Source of the DNA: Synergistaceae bacterium
GTDB taxonomy: Bacteria > Synergistota > Synergistia > Synergistales > Aminobacteriaceae
DNA: 64,000 nt
Direction: 5' to 3'
Assembly: GCA_031267575.1 (NCBI GenBank)
Contig: JAIRYN010000045.1
Span: 1-64,000, forward strand
The notes beneath the pieces are model-generated. The model saw only the letters and a list, made by a program, of their open reading frames with translations. It made no database searches and was not told where the DNA came from. A program made the position numbers and the translations under genes. The stretch's first letter is position 1. Each line of letters opens with the position of its first letter. This document shows, in pieces, positions 26,301 through 34,397 of the stretch.

Positions 26301-26777
26301 GCGCTGATGGATCGCCTCGGAAACCTCGCCTTGTCCTATAAAAGCGAAACTATCCCCTTCGAGCATGAAACGCGCCTTGAAGTCCGTCAAATCCTGTAAT
26401 TTTATTTTTGTTCCATCGACTTGCAAAAGGGAACCGTTCTCCGCCGTGTACTGCCTACGAAGGATAGACGTGAGAGGGGAAGAAAAGGAAGAGGTGGAAG
26501 TAGCGGATTGTTTCAGTTTCAACGCAACCTTCAACGCAACATCTGCTTCTTTTGCGGGGTTCATAGAGGCGCTACCTTGGAAAATCAAGTCGCTCTGACG
26601 CGCAATGCGCAACGTTCCCGGACTACCTTCCCCCAGTACCCAGCGCAGAGCGTCCAGAATGTTGCTTTTACCGCTGCCGTTGGGGCCGACAATGGCCGTC
26701 AGCCCATCGGAAAAGGAAAACTCGCAGCTCGTGCCGAAACTTTTAAACCCCTTAAGACGAAGAGACTCGATAGACAA
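23292..26777 (-). CDS. smc: Chromosome segregation SMC ATPase
   Basis: 1161 aa, typical SMC length. The N-terminal head has LKGFKSFG and Walker [18 protein letters not shown]. Long coiled coils with heptad Glu/Leu/Lys flank the hinge ([44 protein letters not shown]). The C-terminal head has the signature [15 protein letters not shown], Walker [16 protein letters not shown] and the D-loop. With ScpA/ScpB it condenses chromosomes. The start is a TTG at 26777 (after GGGAG), inside the last 26 nt of rng, so translation is coupled. A 12-bp duplication at 26518-26541 encodes VALK twice in the N-terminal head. It ends the mre-min-rng run. Confidence 0.96.
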   Translation of the reverse strand: MSIESLRLKGFKSFGTSCEFSFSDGLTAIVGPNGSGKSNILDALRWVLGEGSPGTLRIARQSDLIFQGSASMNPAKEADVALKVALKLKQSATSTSSFSSPLTSILRRQYTAENGSLLQVDGTKIKLQDLTDFKARFMLEGDSFAFIGQGEVSEAIHQRPMERRRHLELLFGIDRYRKRREETHLKLESALIEMRRISTLVSELEARRGEIEPEVMVAVEAKGILDNLENVRRDFYFSRRLTLEKKEQEYRSQLQLIMEHGDLVAQWKDFWHAAIFRMEEKLRNEGFDEQFFLARERELTGRKETLRRQAFSAATGVKGILSDRRDLATEMERAFATLASVGTEMEKTQNEESALKQELEIKRATFEDALRRLEENRAVAERERARRQAIQNEHAEKTVSRSKLEARLKALSSSQDEYGKDLVRLEADRAAIAAAVEKFAQELEVLEKRHEQLTLEHSDIYATCQKYSANLRQLKRELVTQKAELDAVKENTEASIYPEPTRLLLSAARLGRMKSKPEVVAEAFSCPPDVAPALEAYLGGRQFWLLVRTFDEAQEGIELLKQRRAGRVTYLPLERCRPRFPDAHFRLPLKGVVGWGIEIITPRSPWAPVLQHLLGDLLVVSDYALGSGMLKDGAKFPIVTLEGEVFSPAGTVSGGRARQSGGAISHNQKVTELSVRVDALTQKIKSLESELARAEKQERKAAEDREALGTEVMRNKNAFLTSQRSLAGLVSEIERVGQEKSSSEAEIALIGRELSELEAQIVELEARIAEFAGTDGGADETLIGIGGLSLGGIHADVEVLEERLRGTANMLVRIQREHGDLENRMASIAAELEGGRSEEAGLKKQLSELGREQFAVWKEILSIHATLEEERNKARRAHNRLQRLRAHGQKAEVNLTTNVTDIGALKERVASTRAEAEQLREDWDEKYPYDAHEASRAESEREGSSRDLVTTIRRLDRELRALGTYNLGALSEDESLTERIDYLTEQSEDVSTGVEELRNLIDETDNQVENLFSQAMSDIDDRFNSLFQRLFMGGEAHLTLQEEGTIWDRGVEIHARPPGKRLQNISQLSGGEQSLTAIAHLFAALEVARMPLAVLDEVDAALDEYNLIRFAELAKEYSKRMQLLIMTHRRTTMERADLIYGVTMVEAGLSKIVGIDVENYK

Positions 26778-28371
26778 CTGTCGTGCTCTCCCGTTGCTCC
26801 ATCTGTTTCGCCCGGTGTTCGATCGCCTCGCGGGTTCCCTGAGCCTCGATGCGATAGCGGCTCCAGACGAAGTCGGGAATCCCGGCGATCAGGATCTTAC
26901 GACCCAGCTCCTCTTCCCAGAAGGCAAGGTAAGTATCGTTTACGTACTGGGCCACTGCGGAGTTGGCCTGAAGGAGAACGGCCTCGGATTTGTTGGCGTG
27001 TCCGACCTTACGCAGAAAACGTTTCATGGACATGGCCACCGTGTCCTCCCGCAAAACCCAGCCGTTGTCATTGCAAAACGGACAACCTCGTGTCAAGACA
27101 GATTTCAAGTCCGGGCGACCTCGTTTACGGGTGAGTTCGACCAATCCTAACTGTGTCATGCTGAAGACGCGAGCGCGGGAACGATCAGACTGAAAGACCT
27201 CCTCCAATCGCGTCAAAAGCATTTGACGGTCCTCTTCAAACTCCATATCGATGAAGTCGATAACGACAATACCGCCGATGGCGCGTAAACGTAATTGACG
27301 TGCTATCTCGTCCGCGGCTTCAAGGTTCGTATCAAGGACCGTGTGACGCATGTCCATGCTACCTACATATTTGCCTGTGTTGACGTCGATGACCGTCAGA
27401 GCCTCGGTGTGCTCGATCACAAGATAAGCGCCCGACCGCAACCAGACCTTTCTTTCGAGGGCCTGCTCGATCTCGCGCTCTATGCCGTAATACTCGAAGA
27501 TGGGTACCATTCCATGGTAAAGGGTGACGTCAGGACGCCCATCTTCGTAGAGCATAGACACGAAGTCGCTCACGTGCTCAAATTCGTCCTCGCCGTCCAC
27601 TAAAACCTCGTCGATGTTGCCGTGGATTTCGTCCCGCAGCACTCTACCCAGAAGCCCAATGTCTTTGTACAAAAGACATGGAGCGGACTGACGTGCAGCG
27701 TTGTGCTCGATCTCGCGCCACAAAGACAGGAGAAACTCCACATCCTGTGCCAGGACATCTTCGTCGATACCCTCGGCGGCGGTGCGGATGATGATGCCAA
27801 AGTCGTCGCCCCGCAAGTCTTTGGCAAAATGCCGCAAACGCTTCCGTTCTTCCTCACTGGCGATACGCCGAGAGACCCCTGCCTCTTCCCCGTGAGGAAT
27901 CAGAACGAGGTATCGACCCGGAAGGGAAAGGCGCGGTGTGACTCGGGCGCCCTTGTTTTTGCGGGCGGTTTTCGTCACTTGCACCACCAACTCCTGGTTG
28001 GGCGTAACATCGATTCCTTTGGCGTCGTTGAGATACAAGAAAGCATTGCGGCCGTCTCCTATGCTGACAAAAGCGGCATTGATGCCAGGGAGGACACTTT
28101 CGACCCGCGCCTTGTAGATCTCCCCTGCTTTTTGGTGATCCCACATGCGCTCTATGAAAATCTCCGACAAACGTCCGTTTTCGAGAATCGCGACCCGCGT
28201 TTCCTCGTTCTCCAACGTGTCGGCGATAATTTTCCTGTCCGAAATTTTATTCGAAGGCTTTTTCAAATTCGGATTCGAGCCGGCGGTCATCTGGTGGGCT
28301 TTCACGCCTGTATTGGCGTTTTTGCTCACGTAGACGCTTCTATTGGCGCTGATATCGAGTTCTAAAGCCAC
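26752..28371 (-). CDS. rng: Ribonuclease G/E family endoribonuclease
   Basis: About 539 aa, RNase G size without the long RNase E tail. An S1-like domain ([25 protein letters not shown]) lies near residues 65-110, preceded by the [17 protein letters not shown] strand. The RNase H-like core has the two metal-binding Asp in LTVIDVNTG and IVVIDFIDM, and the Zn-link CPFC in [11 protein letters not shown]. It processes rRNA and mRNA 5' ends. GTG 28371 follows GGAGGAGG and overlaps the upstream stop by 10 nt; the longer frame to 28443 is rejected. The order radical SAM-DUF2344-rng is widely conserved. Confidence 0.94.
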   Translation of the reverse strand: MALELDISANRSVYVSKNANTGVKAHQMTAGSNPNLKKPSNKISDRKIIADTLENEETRVAILENGRLSEIFIERMWDHQKAGEIYKARVESVLPGINAAFVSIGDGRNAFLYLNDAKGIDVTPNQELVVQVTKTARKNKGARVTPRLSLPGRYLVLIPHGEEAGVSRRIASEEERKRLRHFAKDLRGDDFGIIIRTAAEGIDEDVLAQDVEFLLSLWREIEHNAARQSAPCLLYKDIGLLGRVLRDEIHGNIDEVLVDGEDEFEHVSDFVSMLYEDGRPDVTLYHGMVPIFEYYGIEREIEQALERKVWLRSGAYLVIEHTEALTVIDVNTGKYVGSMDMRHTVLDTNLEAADEIARQLRLRAIGGIVVIDFIDMEFEEDRQMLLTRLEEVFQSDRSRARVFSMTQLGLVELTRKRGRPDLKSVLTRGCPFCNDNGWVLREDTVAMSMKRFLRKVGHANKSEAVLLQANSAVAQYVNDTYLAFWEEELGRKILIAGIPDFVWSRYRIEAQGTREAIEHRAKQMEQRESTTVVYRVSSS

Positions 28372-29150
28372 GCTACGTCCTCCTCCACCAAAGTTTTCAT
28401 CCGAACCCCATCCCAGCGTCCCAAGGCGGTGCGGACAATACACAAATCTTTCCAGCCGTAAATATCTCGTCCTTCAGCTCGTCCTTCAGCGGAACCCAGC
28501 GTCTTAACCCACCCGCCAATACCGTTTTTAGCCGGATTCGCCAAAACGACGGAAATCCGGGAACCGCTCGCTCCCTTATCCTTCTGATCCTCCTTATCCT
28601 CCTTATCCTCGTTCCGGGTCGCGGAAAACAGCACTTCTCCGCCGAAATGATTCCTCAAGTGATCCAAGAGGTTCTCCACGGGGCGAAGACCTCTTTCCCA
28701 TATCAGGTAATGGGCCGCGCCGCACTCCTTTCCCAAAGCAGGAGCGCCTTCCGCCGGAAAAAGACATTTCTTGATACGAAACCCATCGGGCATCTGCTCG
28801 TTTAACCTAGCATTCAATGTATTCAATGCATTCAATGCATTCAATGCGTTCAATCCGAAAGCTAGTCCGAAAGCTAGATCGTCGAAAATCCAGCCGTCCT
28901 TGTCTCGTTTTTCTTGCGACTTCACCCAAAGGTCCACGGGTTCGCAAAGGGCCACTACCCCTGCGGGCAATTCGGGCCCAAAGCTGATCTTGGCATGGGG
29001 GGAAAATCCGTCGGTCGAGTGCAACACTATTCCCGCTCGTCTGGCGGCACGTGTAAAAAGGGACGCCAACGCCACATGAGGAACGAAGCACGCTCCGCCT
29101 CTTTTTTCGTAAATCAGCCGGACGCGCGCGACCTGGCCTGTCACGTTCAC
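28362..29150 (-). CDS. TIGR03936/DUF2344 radical-SAM-linked protein
   Basis: About 262 aa, the usual partner of the preceding radical SAM protein. VRLIYEKRGGACFVPHVAL, TDGFSPHAKISFGPELPAGV and the C-terminal IVRTALGRWDG mark the family; the role is unknown but the pair always sits beside rng. GTG 29150 overlaps the upstream TGA as GTGA, though a GTG at 29144 is possible. The middle is peppered with in-frame micro-duplications: NAL/NTL units (28808-28855), FGLAFGLA (28857-28880), EDKEDK (about 28580-28612) and AEGRAEGR (28468-28492). They probably lie in loops and look recent at DNA level. Confidence 0.85.
   Translation of the reverse strand: MNVTGQVARVRLIYEKRGGACFVPHVALASLFTRAARRAGIVLHSTDGFSPHAKISFGPELPAGVVALCEPVDLWVKSQEKRDKDGWIFDDLAFGLAFGLNALNALNALNTLNARLNEQMPDGFRIKKCLFPAEGAPALGKECGAAHYLIWERGLRPVENLLDHLRNHFGGEVLFSATRNEDKEDKEDQKDKGASGSRISVVLANPAKNGIGGWVKTLGSAEGRAEGRDIYGWKDLCIVRTALGRWDGVRMKTLVEEDVAWL
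28468..28880. repeat. Four in-frame tandem duplications within the DUF2344 gene
   Basis: Units: CTCGTCCTTCAG twice (12 bp, 28468-28492); ATCCTCCTT-type 9-bp units (about 28580-28612); ATTCAATGC-type 9-bp units five times (28808-28855); GAAAGCTAGTCC-type 12 bp twice (28857-28880). All periods are multiples of three, as expected where selection keeps the frame. Confidence 0.9.
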
Positions 29151-30991
29151 AACCCCATCGCTTTCGGCGCCGCAATGTCGCAGTTCAACCCGCAAGCAGA
29201 ACAGCCTTCCCGGCAGTCAGGTGTCAACCGCTCAGCGTAGGCGGCGCAACGTTCTTTCCACAAAAAAGATTTTGTGATCCCCACGTCGACAATGTCCCAG
29301 GGCAAAGCCTCGTCTTGTTCACGTGCCCGAGTATAGTCCGCAGGATCCAACCCGCATTCCTCGAAAGCCTCGAACCAGAGCCTCAGATTGAAGGTCTCGC
29401 TCCACCCATCGAAGCGAGCGCCTTTCCTCCAGGCTGTCTCGATGACGTCGGCCAGCCTTCGGTCCCCTCGCGCCAGCGCCCCCTCTAGGAAGGATTGCTC
29501 CGGCTCGTGGTATTTCAGCGACAGGGCTTTGTCTTTGATCTGTGCTTTGAGCCTTCGACCCTTCTCCCTGAATTCCTCGACAGTATTCTGCCTCTCCCAT
29601 TGAAAAGGGGTATGAGCCTTCGGGACAAACCCCGCCACGGAAATCGAGATGGAAGCCCGTCTCCGGTTGTGCGTCCGCGCCAAGCGAATGGCGGATTGGG
29701 CCAGGTGAACGATACCATCCAAATCTTCCTCTGTTTCGGTGGGCAATCCCATCATAAAGTAAAGTTTGAGCCTATCCCATCCCTTGGAAAACGCCTCGTT
29801 CAGACAGGTGAAAATGGACTCCTCGTCGATGCCTTTGTTGATGACGTTTCTCAATCTCTGAGTCCCGGCTTCGGGAGCGAAGGTCAAACCGCCCCGTCGC
29901 ACCTTCTGGAGCCTCGCCGCCAAGGTTACGGAAAAACCGTCCATGCGCAAACTGGGGAGACTCAGGTGAATCCCTTCCTCTACCAAATGAGGGGCGAGAT
30001 CCTCGATGACCCGATCAATCGCGGAATAATCGCAAGTGGCTAAGGATAATAACCCCACCTCTTCCCAACCCGTTCGGCGGGCCAGGTCCAGAAGCGAGCT
30101 CACCACCGTCTCTGCTTTTCGCTCGCGGACGGGACGATTGGTCATTCCCGCCTGGCAGAAACGGCACCCTCGCGAGCAACCACGGAAGACCTCCAGCGCC
30201 GCCCGATCATGAACAATGCCCACCGACGGAACGATGATCGTGTCGGGTGGGGGCGTCTCGTCGAAAGAGGCGAGAAACTGTCTACGAACCGGTAGTTTCA
30301 TCGGACTCGCCGAGGCGTCGAAAACAACGCCTCCTTCTCCATAGCTTGGGCGAGCGAACCCCGGCGCGTAAACGCCTGGAAGAGACGCGCAGGCCATGAG
30401 AGCGTCCAATCGCGTTTTCGTTTTTTTTAAAGAAGCGAGTAACCGAGGCAAGACGGCCTCTCCTTCGCCCACGCAGAATAAATCGATAAAGGGAGCGATG
30501 GGTTCCGGCACGAAGGCCCCCGGTCCCCCCGCGACGACAATAGGGTGTCGGTCGTCCCGCGACTCCGCGCGCAGAGGTATTCCCCCTAGATCCAACATGG
30601 TCAACACATTGGTGTATCCTAGCTCATGCTGGAGTGTAAAACCCACCACATCAAAGGCGGAAAGGGGAAGGGAACGCTCGATCGATGTCAAGGAAAGAGA
30701 GTTCGCCCTCAGCAGCCGCTCCATGTCCACCCAAGGACAATAGACCCTGTCTACGACCACACCGGAAATCTTCCACAGAAAAGACGCAAGAAGCTGAAAT
30801 CCATAATAACTCATACCGATTTCATAGACGTCGGGAAAAGCTAAACAGATTTTCAAGGCGTCGGAATCTTCTTTTTTTTCTTCTCCGTCGTCAGGGCACG
30901 AAAAACGCCATTCGCTTCCGCTGTAGCGGGAAGGGCGAGAAACCTGCGCCCAAAGAGGCCACAGAGGGTTGTCGAACTCCGAAAATGACAT
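29147..30991 (-). CDS. TIGR03960-family radical SAM protein (B12-binding type)
   Basis: 614 aa. The N-terminal domain resembles a cobalamin-binding Rossmann fold (ICLAFPDVYEIGMSYYGFQLL, VGFTLQHELGYTNVLTMLDLGG). The radical SAM core has the CxxxCxxC cluster in EVFRGCSRGCRFCQAG, then SLPSLRMDG and LTFAPEAGTQRLR. A C-terminal region with Cys-rich CREGCSACGLNC may carry an auxiliary cluster. The family is universal beside TIGR03936 and rng, but the substrate is not known to me. ATG 30991 follows AGGAGG, which is partly enclosed by an inverted repeat (31001-31018). It overlaps the DUF2344 gene by 4 nt. Confidence 0.92.
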   Translation of the reverse strand: MSFSEFDNPLWPLWAQVSRPSRYSGSEWRFSCPDDGEEKKEDSDALKICLAFPDVYEIGMSYYGFQLLASFLWKISGVVVDRVYCPWVDMERLLRANSLSLTSIERSLPLSAFDVVGFTLQHELGYTNVLTMLDLGGIPLRAESRDDRHPIVVAGGPGAFVPEPIAPFIDLFCVGEGEAVLPRLLASLKKTKTRLDALMACASLPGVYAPGFARPSYGEGGVVFDASASPMKLPVRRQFLASFDETPPPDTIIVPSVGIVHDRAALEVFRGCSRGCRFCQAGMTNRPVRERKAETVVSSLLDLARRTGWEEVGLLSLATCDYSAIDRVIEDLAPHLVEEGIHLSLPSLRMDGFSVTLAARLQKVRRGGLTFAPEAGTQRLRNVINKGIDEESIFTCLNEAFSKGWDRLKLYFMMGLPTETEEDLDGIVHLAQSAIRLARTHNRRRASISISVAGFVPKAHTPFQWERQNTVEEFREKGRRLKAQIKDKALSLKYHEPEQSFLEGALARGDRRLADVIETAWRKGARFDGWSETFNLRLWFEAFEECGLDPADYTRAREQDEALPWDIVDVGITKSFLWKERCAAYAERLTPDCREGCSACGLNCDIAAPKAMGL

Positions 30992-31000
30992 TCAATTCCT

Positions 31001-31018
31001 CCTAAAACAACTTTTAGG
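31001..31018 (-). promoter_or_regulatory. Hairpin overlapping the ribosome site of the radical SAM gene
   Basis: On the minus strand CCTAAAA-GTTG-TTTTAGG forms a perfect 7-bp stem. Its 3' arm ends in the first bases of the AGGAGG Shine-Dalgarno of the radical SAM gene, so folding would partly hide the site. It could tune translation relative to rodA upstream. Confidence 0.45.
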
Positions 31019-31076
31019 TATAAAACGAAACCCTAAATCGTCGGGATTCATTCTTTTGCGTTCATTTTCTATATAT

Positions 31077-32189
31077 TCATTTATAGCGTTTCGCGGACCC
31101 CGCGTAAACGCTGGATACCAGTCCCAGAGCGATGGAAAGAGACAAAAGAGAACTTCCGCCGTAACTCAAAAACGGAAGAGGAAGCCCCGTGATCGGCATG
31201 AGACCAATGTTCATGCCGATGCTTTCAAACATCTGAAACCATACCCAAGCCGCTACTCCCGCCACGAGGAGTTTGCCTCGCACGTCTCGGCTTCTCATTC
31301 CCGCCTTCACGATGCGCTTAAATATGATACCAAAAAGGAATAGAAGCACAAATGACCCCCAGAAACCGAACTCTTCCGCGTATACGCTGAAAATAAAATC
31401 CGTATGGGGTTCCGGCAAAAAGCGCAGCTTGCTCTGCAATCCCTGTAGAAATCCCTTACCCCAAACACTGCCAGATCCCACGGCGATGCGGGACTGGATG
31501 GCATTATACCCCGCGCCCAGAGGATCCCGCGTAGGGTCCAGAAAAACGAGTAACCTCATTTTCTGATAGTCCTTGAGAAAAAACCACGCGAAAGGAAGAG
31601 TACCCATCCCCAACCCCAGAATGGACAAAAGATATTTCGAGGGGGTTCCCGCTACGAAGAGGGTCGTCACGATGATCACCACATAGACCAAAGCGCTGCC
31701 TGCGTCCGGTTGGGCCAGAACCAGAAACAAAAGAGGCATCCCCACCCCTAGTCCACCTAGGAAAGCCTTTAGAGAAAGAGGGGGGTATCGGCTCAAAAAT
31801 TTTGTCAGAATAAGGATTAAGGAGATCTTGGCAAACTCCGATGGCTGAAAACGAGTAAAGCCCAGAGAGAACCAACTCTGGGAACCTTTCACATTGGGAG
31901 CCAGCAACAAGGTGATAAAAAGCAAGAAAAGAGCCGCTCCATAAATGGGATAGGCCAGGTCCATAAATTTTCGGTAATCGACAGCCACCACCAAGATATA
32001 CGCCACAACAGAACATACTGTCCACCCAACCTGACGAATCGCGTATTCTTCCCTTTGCTCCACGCTTCCGAATCCCGCGCTGAAAATACAGGCAATCCCC
32101 GTCAAGATCAAAAACGCTACCACCACCAGAAGAAGTTTATCTAGCGCGGCCAGATCCTCTTTGAAAGTGGAAAAGCGAGGTGTGTCCAT
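31077..32189 (-). CDS. rodA: Rod-shape SEDS peptidoglycan glycosyltransferase RodA
   Basis: 370 aa with about ten membrane helices. It polymerises lipid II during elongation together with PBP2. SEDS marks: GSQSWFSLGFTRFQPSEFAKI, QPDAGSALVYVVI, AIQSRIAVGSGSVWGKGFLQG, PEPHTDFIFSVYAEEFGF and the C-terminal TGLPLPFLSYGGSSLLSLSIALGLV. ATG 32189 has only a weak AGG upstream. It follows minE by 49 nt and lies in the same run as its partner mrdA (34387-36156). RodA rather than FtsW is chosen because of this mre/mrdA context. Confidence 0.95.
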   Translation of the reverse strand: MDTPRFSTFKEDLAALDKLLLVVVAFLILTGIACIFSAGFGSVEQREEYAIRQVGWTVCSVVAYILVVAVDYRKFMDLAYPIYGAALFLLFITLLLAPNVKGSQSWFSLGFTRFQPSEFAKISLILILTKFLSRYPPLSLKAFLGGLGVGMPLLFLVLAQPDAGSALVYVVIIVTTLFVAGTPSKYLLSILGLGMGTLPFAWFFLKDYQKMRLLVFLDPTRDPLGAGYNAIQSRIAVGSGSVWGKGFLQGLQSKLRFLPEPHTDFIFSVYAEEFGFWGSFVLLFLFGIIFKRIVKAGMRSRDVRGKLLVAGVAAWVWFQMFESIGMNIGLMPITGLPLPFLSYGGSSLLSLSIALGLVSSVYAGSAKRYK

Positions 32190-32238
32190 TATGAACCTAT
32201 GAACGACTATTGATGCCGATAGCTTCTGAAGTCAAGAT

Positions 32239-32568
32239 TCAAGAAAACTCCAAGTGCTGAGGCATTGTATTTTCCGCCCCATTCTTTTCCAGTGACCCGG
32301 CTACCCCGCGTTTGATCCGCAAAACGGGAATATTAGCCACCAACGCCACGGTACTATTGATCTCTCCCAAATCTATCTCTATTCTAGATTCGTCGATATC
32401 CATGTATCTGGTTAAAACAGCAATTATATCCACTCGCAAGTTTTCCAACAACTGAGGTGAAATATCGGTTCGATCGTGAATCAACACCAATCTAAGGCGT
32501 TCTCTTGCTGTTTGAGCCGATGACGAAGCCATATCACTACCCCCGAACAATTTTCGCAAAAAATCCAC
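32239..32568 (-). CDS. minE: Cell-division topological specificity factor MinE
   Basis: About 109 aa. The N-terminal MinD-binding/membrane helix DFLRKLFGG is followed by ARERLRLVLIHDRTDISPQLLENLRVDI, the family hallmark. The C-terminal dimerisation domain reads RYMDIDESRIEIDLGEINSTVALVANIPV. MinE drives MinD off the membrane and sets the Min oscillation. GTG 32568 follows GGGGAGATAGAG and puts the DFLRKLF helix at the N-terminus as in all MinE; the frame opening at 32607 is rejected. Confidence 0.94.
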   Translation of the reverse strand: MDFLRKLFGGSDMASSSAQTARERLRLVLIHDRTDISPQLLENLRVDIIAVLTRYMDIDESRIEIDLGEINSTVALVANIPVLRIKRGVAGSLEKNGAENTMPQHLEFS

Positions 32569-32651
32569 CTCTATCTCCCCTTCGTCAAGTGGCACAGCTT
32601 TTTTCAATTTTTTGCCTCAACAGCACTCGAGACTTTAAAACCGAACACGCG

Positions 32652-33452
32652 TCAGAAACCGAACAGTTTTTTCAAGCTCGAAAAGAGATCGTTAGGCTTG
32701 TTGACGTCCAAGTGGAGAAGAGGAACATTTTCGCCCAAAATCCTGCCGGCGATATTCGCGTAAGCCTGGGCCGCCGGCGACTCCTGAGCAAAAGTCAACG
32801 GCTCGCCCCGGTTGGCCGCTTTGACGACGCTGTCGTCTTCGGGGACAATACCGATCAATTTAACAGATAGAACATCCAGAATATCTTCTTGTGACAACAT
32901 TTCGTTACTTTGGACCATAATAGCCCTGAAGCGATTAATGATCAGACGAATCGGAGACTTTCCCATCGACTCCAGCATCCCGATAATGCGGTCCGCGTCC
33001 CTGACGGCCGGAACCTCCGGCATCGTAACCACGATCGCCTCGTCCGCCCCCGCAGCGGCGTTTCTAAAACCGCCTTCGATTCCGGCTGGACAGTCCAGAA
33101 GGACAAAATCGAAATCAGGCCGCAATTGTCCACAGAGTTCCGTCATCTGTTCCGGAGAAACAGCGTCCTTGGTACGGGTCTGAGCCGTGGGGAGAAGGTA
33201 GAGATTTTCTATCCGCTTATCCTTTACCAACGCCTGATTGAGTCTGCAACGTTTTTCGATGACGTCGATAAAATTATAAACAACCCTGCTTTCGAGCCCC
33301 ATCACCATATCGAGGTTCCGTAATCCGATATCCGTGTCGACCGCCACCACTTTTTTCCCTGCCTTCGCCAATGCCACAGCAATATTGGCGGTAGACGTCG
33401 TCTTTCCGACGCCGCCCTTGCCGGATGTAATGACAATTACCCGTGCACTCAA
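32652..33452 (-). CDS. minD: Septum-site ATPase MinD
   Basis: 266 aa ParA/MinD-type ATPase. The deviant Walker A GKGGVGKTTSTAN comes at the start, switch I VAVDTDIGLRNLDMVMGLE, and switch II LLDCPAGIEGGFRNA. The C-terminal amphipathic membrane-targeting helix is at LFSSLKKLFGF. It recruits MinC to the membrane away from mid-cell. The start codon is TTG at 33452 with GGGGAGGG 7 nt upstream. The 177-nt spacer to minC is G-rich but holds no clear terminator. Confidence 0.96.
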   Translation of the reverse strand: MSARVIVITSGKGGVGKTTSTANIAVALAKAGKKVVAVDTDIGLRNLDMVMGLESRVVYNFIDVIEKRCRLNQALVKDKRIENLYLLPTAQTRTKDAVSPEQMTELCGQLRPDFDFVLLDCPAGIEGGFRNAAAGADEAIVVTMPEVPAVRDADRIIGMLESMGKSPIRLIINRFRAIMVQSNEMLSQEDILDVLSVKLIGIVPEDDSVVKAANRGEPLTFAQESPAAQAYANIAGRILGENVPLLHLDVNKPNDLFSSLKKLFGF

Positions 33453-33629
33453 AAGAAAGCCCTCCCCTATAAACTATCACTCTAATCCCTCGGCTCCGAT
33501 TGTCCGGCTTTGGTAACTGTTCCCCCCTCCACCCGACTTTCATCTGACAGGGTTTTCGTTAGGGGGTTTTGGGGGAGCCAGTGAGACCGTTTTGGGACAA
33601 ACGGGCTTTACCCCCCTGAGCTTGAATGT
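33453..33629 (-). other. minC-minD spacer, G-rich
   Basis: 177 nt with several runs of five or six G on the minus strand and two CAAAGCCGG phrases. No ORF, terminator or convincing promoter was seen. It is the largest gap within the mre-min run and may hold an internal promoter. Confidence 0.4.
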
Positions 33630-34397
33630 TTACCGGCTTTGTTTTAGGTTACCTTTATGAAAATATCCGATAGTCTCAGCCTCCAATTTCCAATCCCTGA
33701 CAAAAAGCCACTCCCCTTCCAAAGTAATGATAACAGGTTTTTTCCACCATTTCATATCGGCGCTGAATTGATCGCACAGTCTATCCCCTATGCGAAGTTG
33801 ACGCGCTTCAAAGGATCCGGCCACGATATAGACTCCATCCGTTCCTTTGCGTCCGGCGTGTACGAGCCCCTTCAATTTGCCGAGGACGGAAACGCTTCCT
33901 CCCGCGTAGATTTCAGCTCCACTGTTCAAGTGACCTAGAAGCACCACGTCTCCAGAATGTTCCTCGTGCCGCCCAGACCTGAGAGAATGCTCTAAAATCA
34001 GGGGAAGGGCCTTTGTCTCTTTCGCGTCTTTCGCGCTTTCCAAAACGGGCAAGGAGGTTTTGAAGCCTCCTCTTTCCAGCCGCTCCGTCGATTCCGCGTC
34101 CGCGTTCGTCCAGGCCAACACGTTGAGCTTTTTGGGCCAAATCACCTTGGACAGCATCTTCCCGATCAATTCTTCCGAACAGGAGCGCGATTGAAAATCG
34201 AAAACGATGCCCGTTCCCATAGGCAGGACAAAAGCCTGTTCGGGAATCTCCTCCAGTTTCTCAAGAAGAAGATCGTCGGGAGAATCTCTTGACAAAATAA
34301 CTTTAATGCCCAAGCTTGTTCCCTTGAGTTGCACACGCGAAAGATCGGCGTCATTGTCTATATTGTGGCGCATATTATGGTGCGTATTATTGTCCAT
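33630..34397 (-). CDS. minC: Septum-site inhibitor MinC
   Basis: About 255 aa. A diverged N-terminal FtsZ-inhibiting domain (RVQLKGTSLGIKVILS) runs to about residue 100. After a linker rich in Lys and Glu the C-terminal beta-helix has the family signature HSGDVVLLGHLNSGAEIYAGG, SVSVLGKLKGLVHAGRKG and ARQLRIGD, which bind MinD. ATG 34397 follows AGAGGG and overlaps the mrdA stop by 11 nt. The N-terminus is His/Asn-rich (NNTHHNMRHNIDNDAD), an odd lead-in before the domain. Confidence 0.92.
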   Translation of the reverse strand: MDNNTHHNMRHNIDNDADLSRVQLKGTSLGIKVILSRDSPDDLLLEKLEEIPEQAFVLPMGTGIVFDFQSRSCSEELIGKMLSKVIWPKKLNVLAWTNADAESTERLERGGFKTSLPVLESAKDAKETKALPLILEHSLRSGRHEEHSGDVVLLGHLNSGAEIYAGGSVSVLGKLKGLVHAGRKGTDGVYIVAGSFEARQLRIGDRLCDQFSADMKWWKKPVIITLEGEWLFVRDWKLEAETIGYFHKGNLKQSR

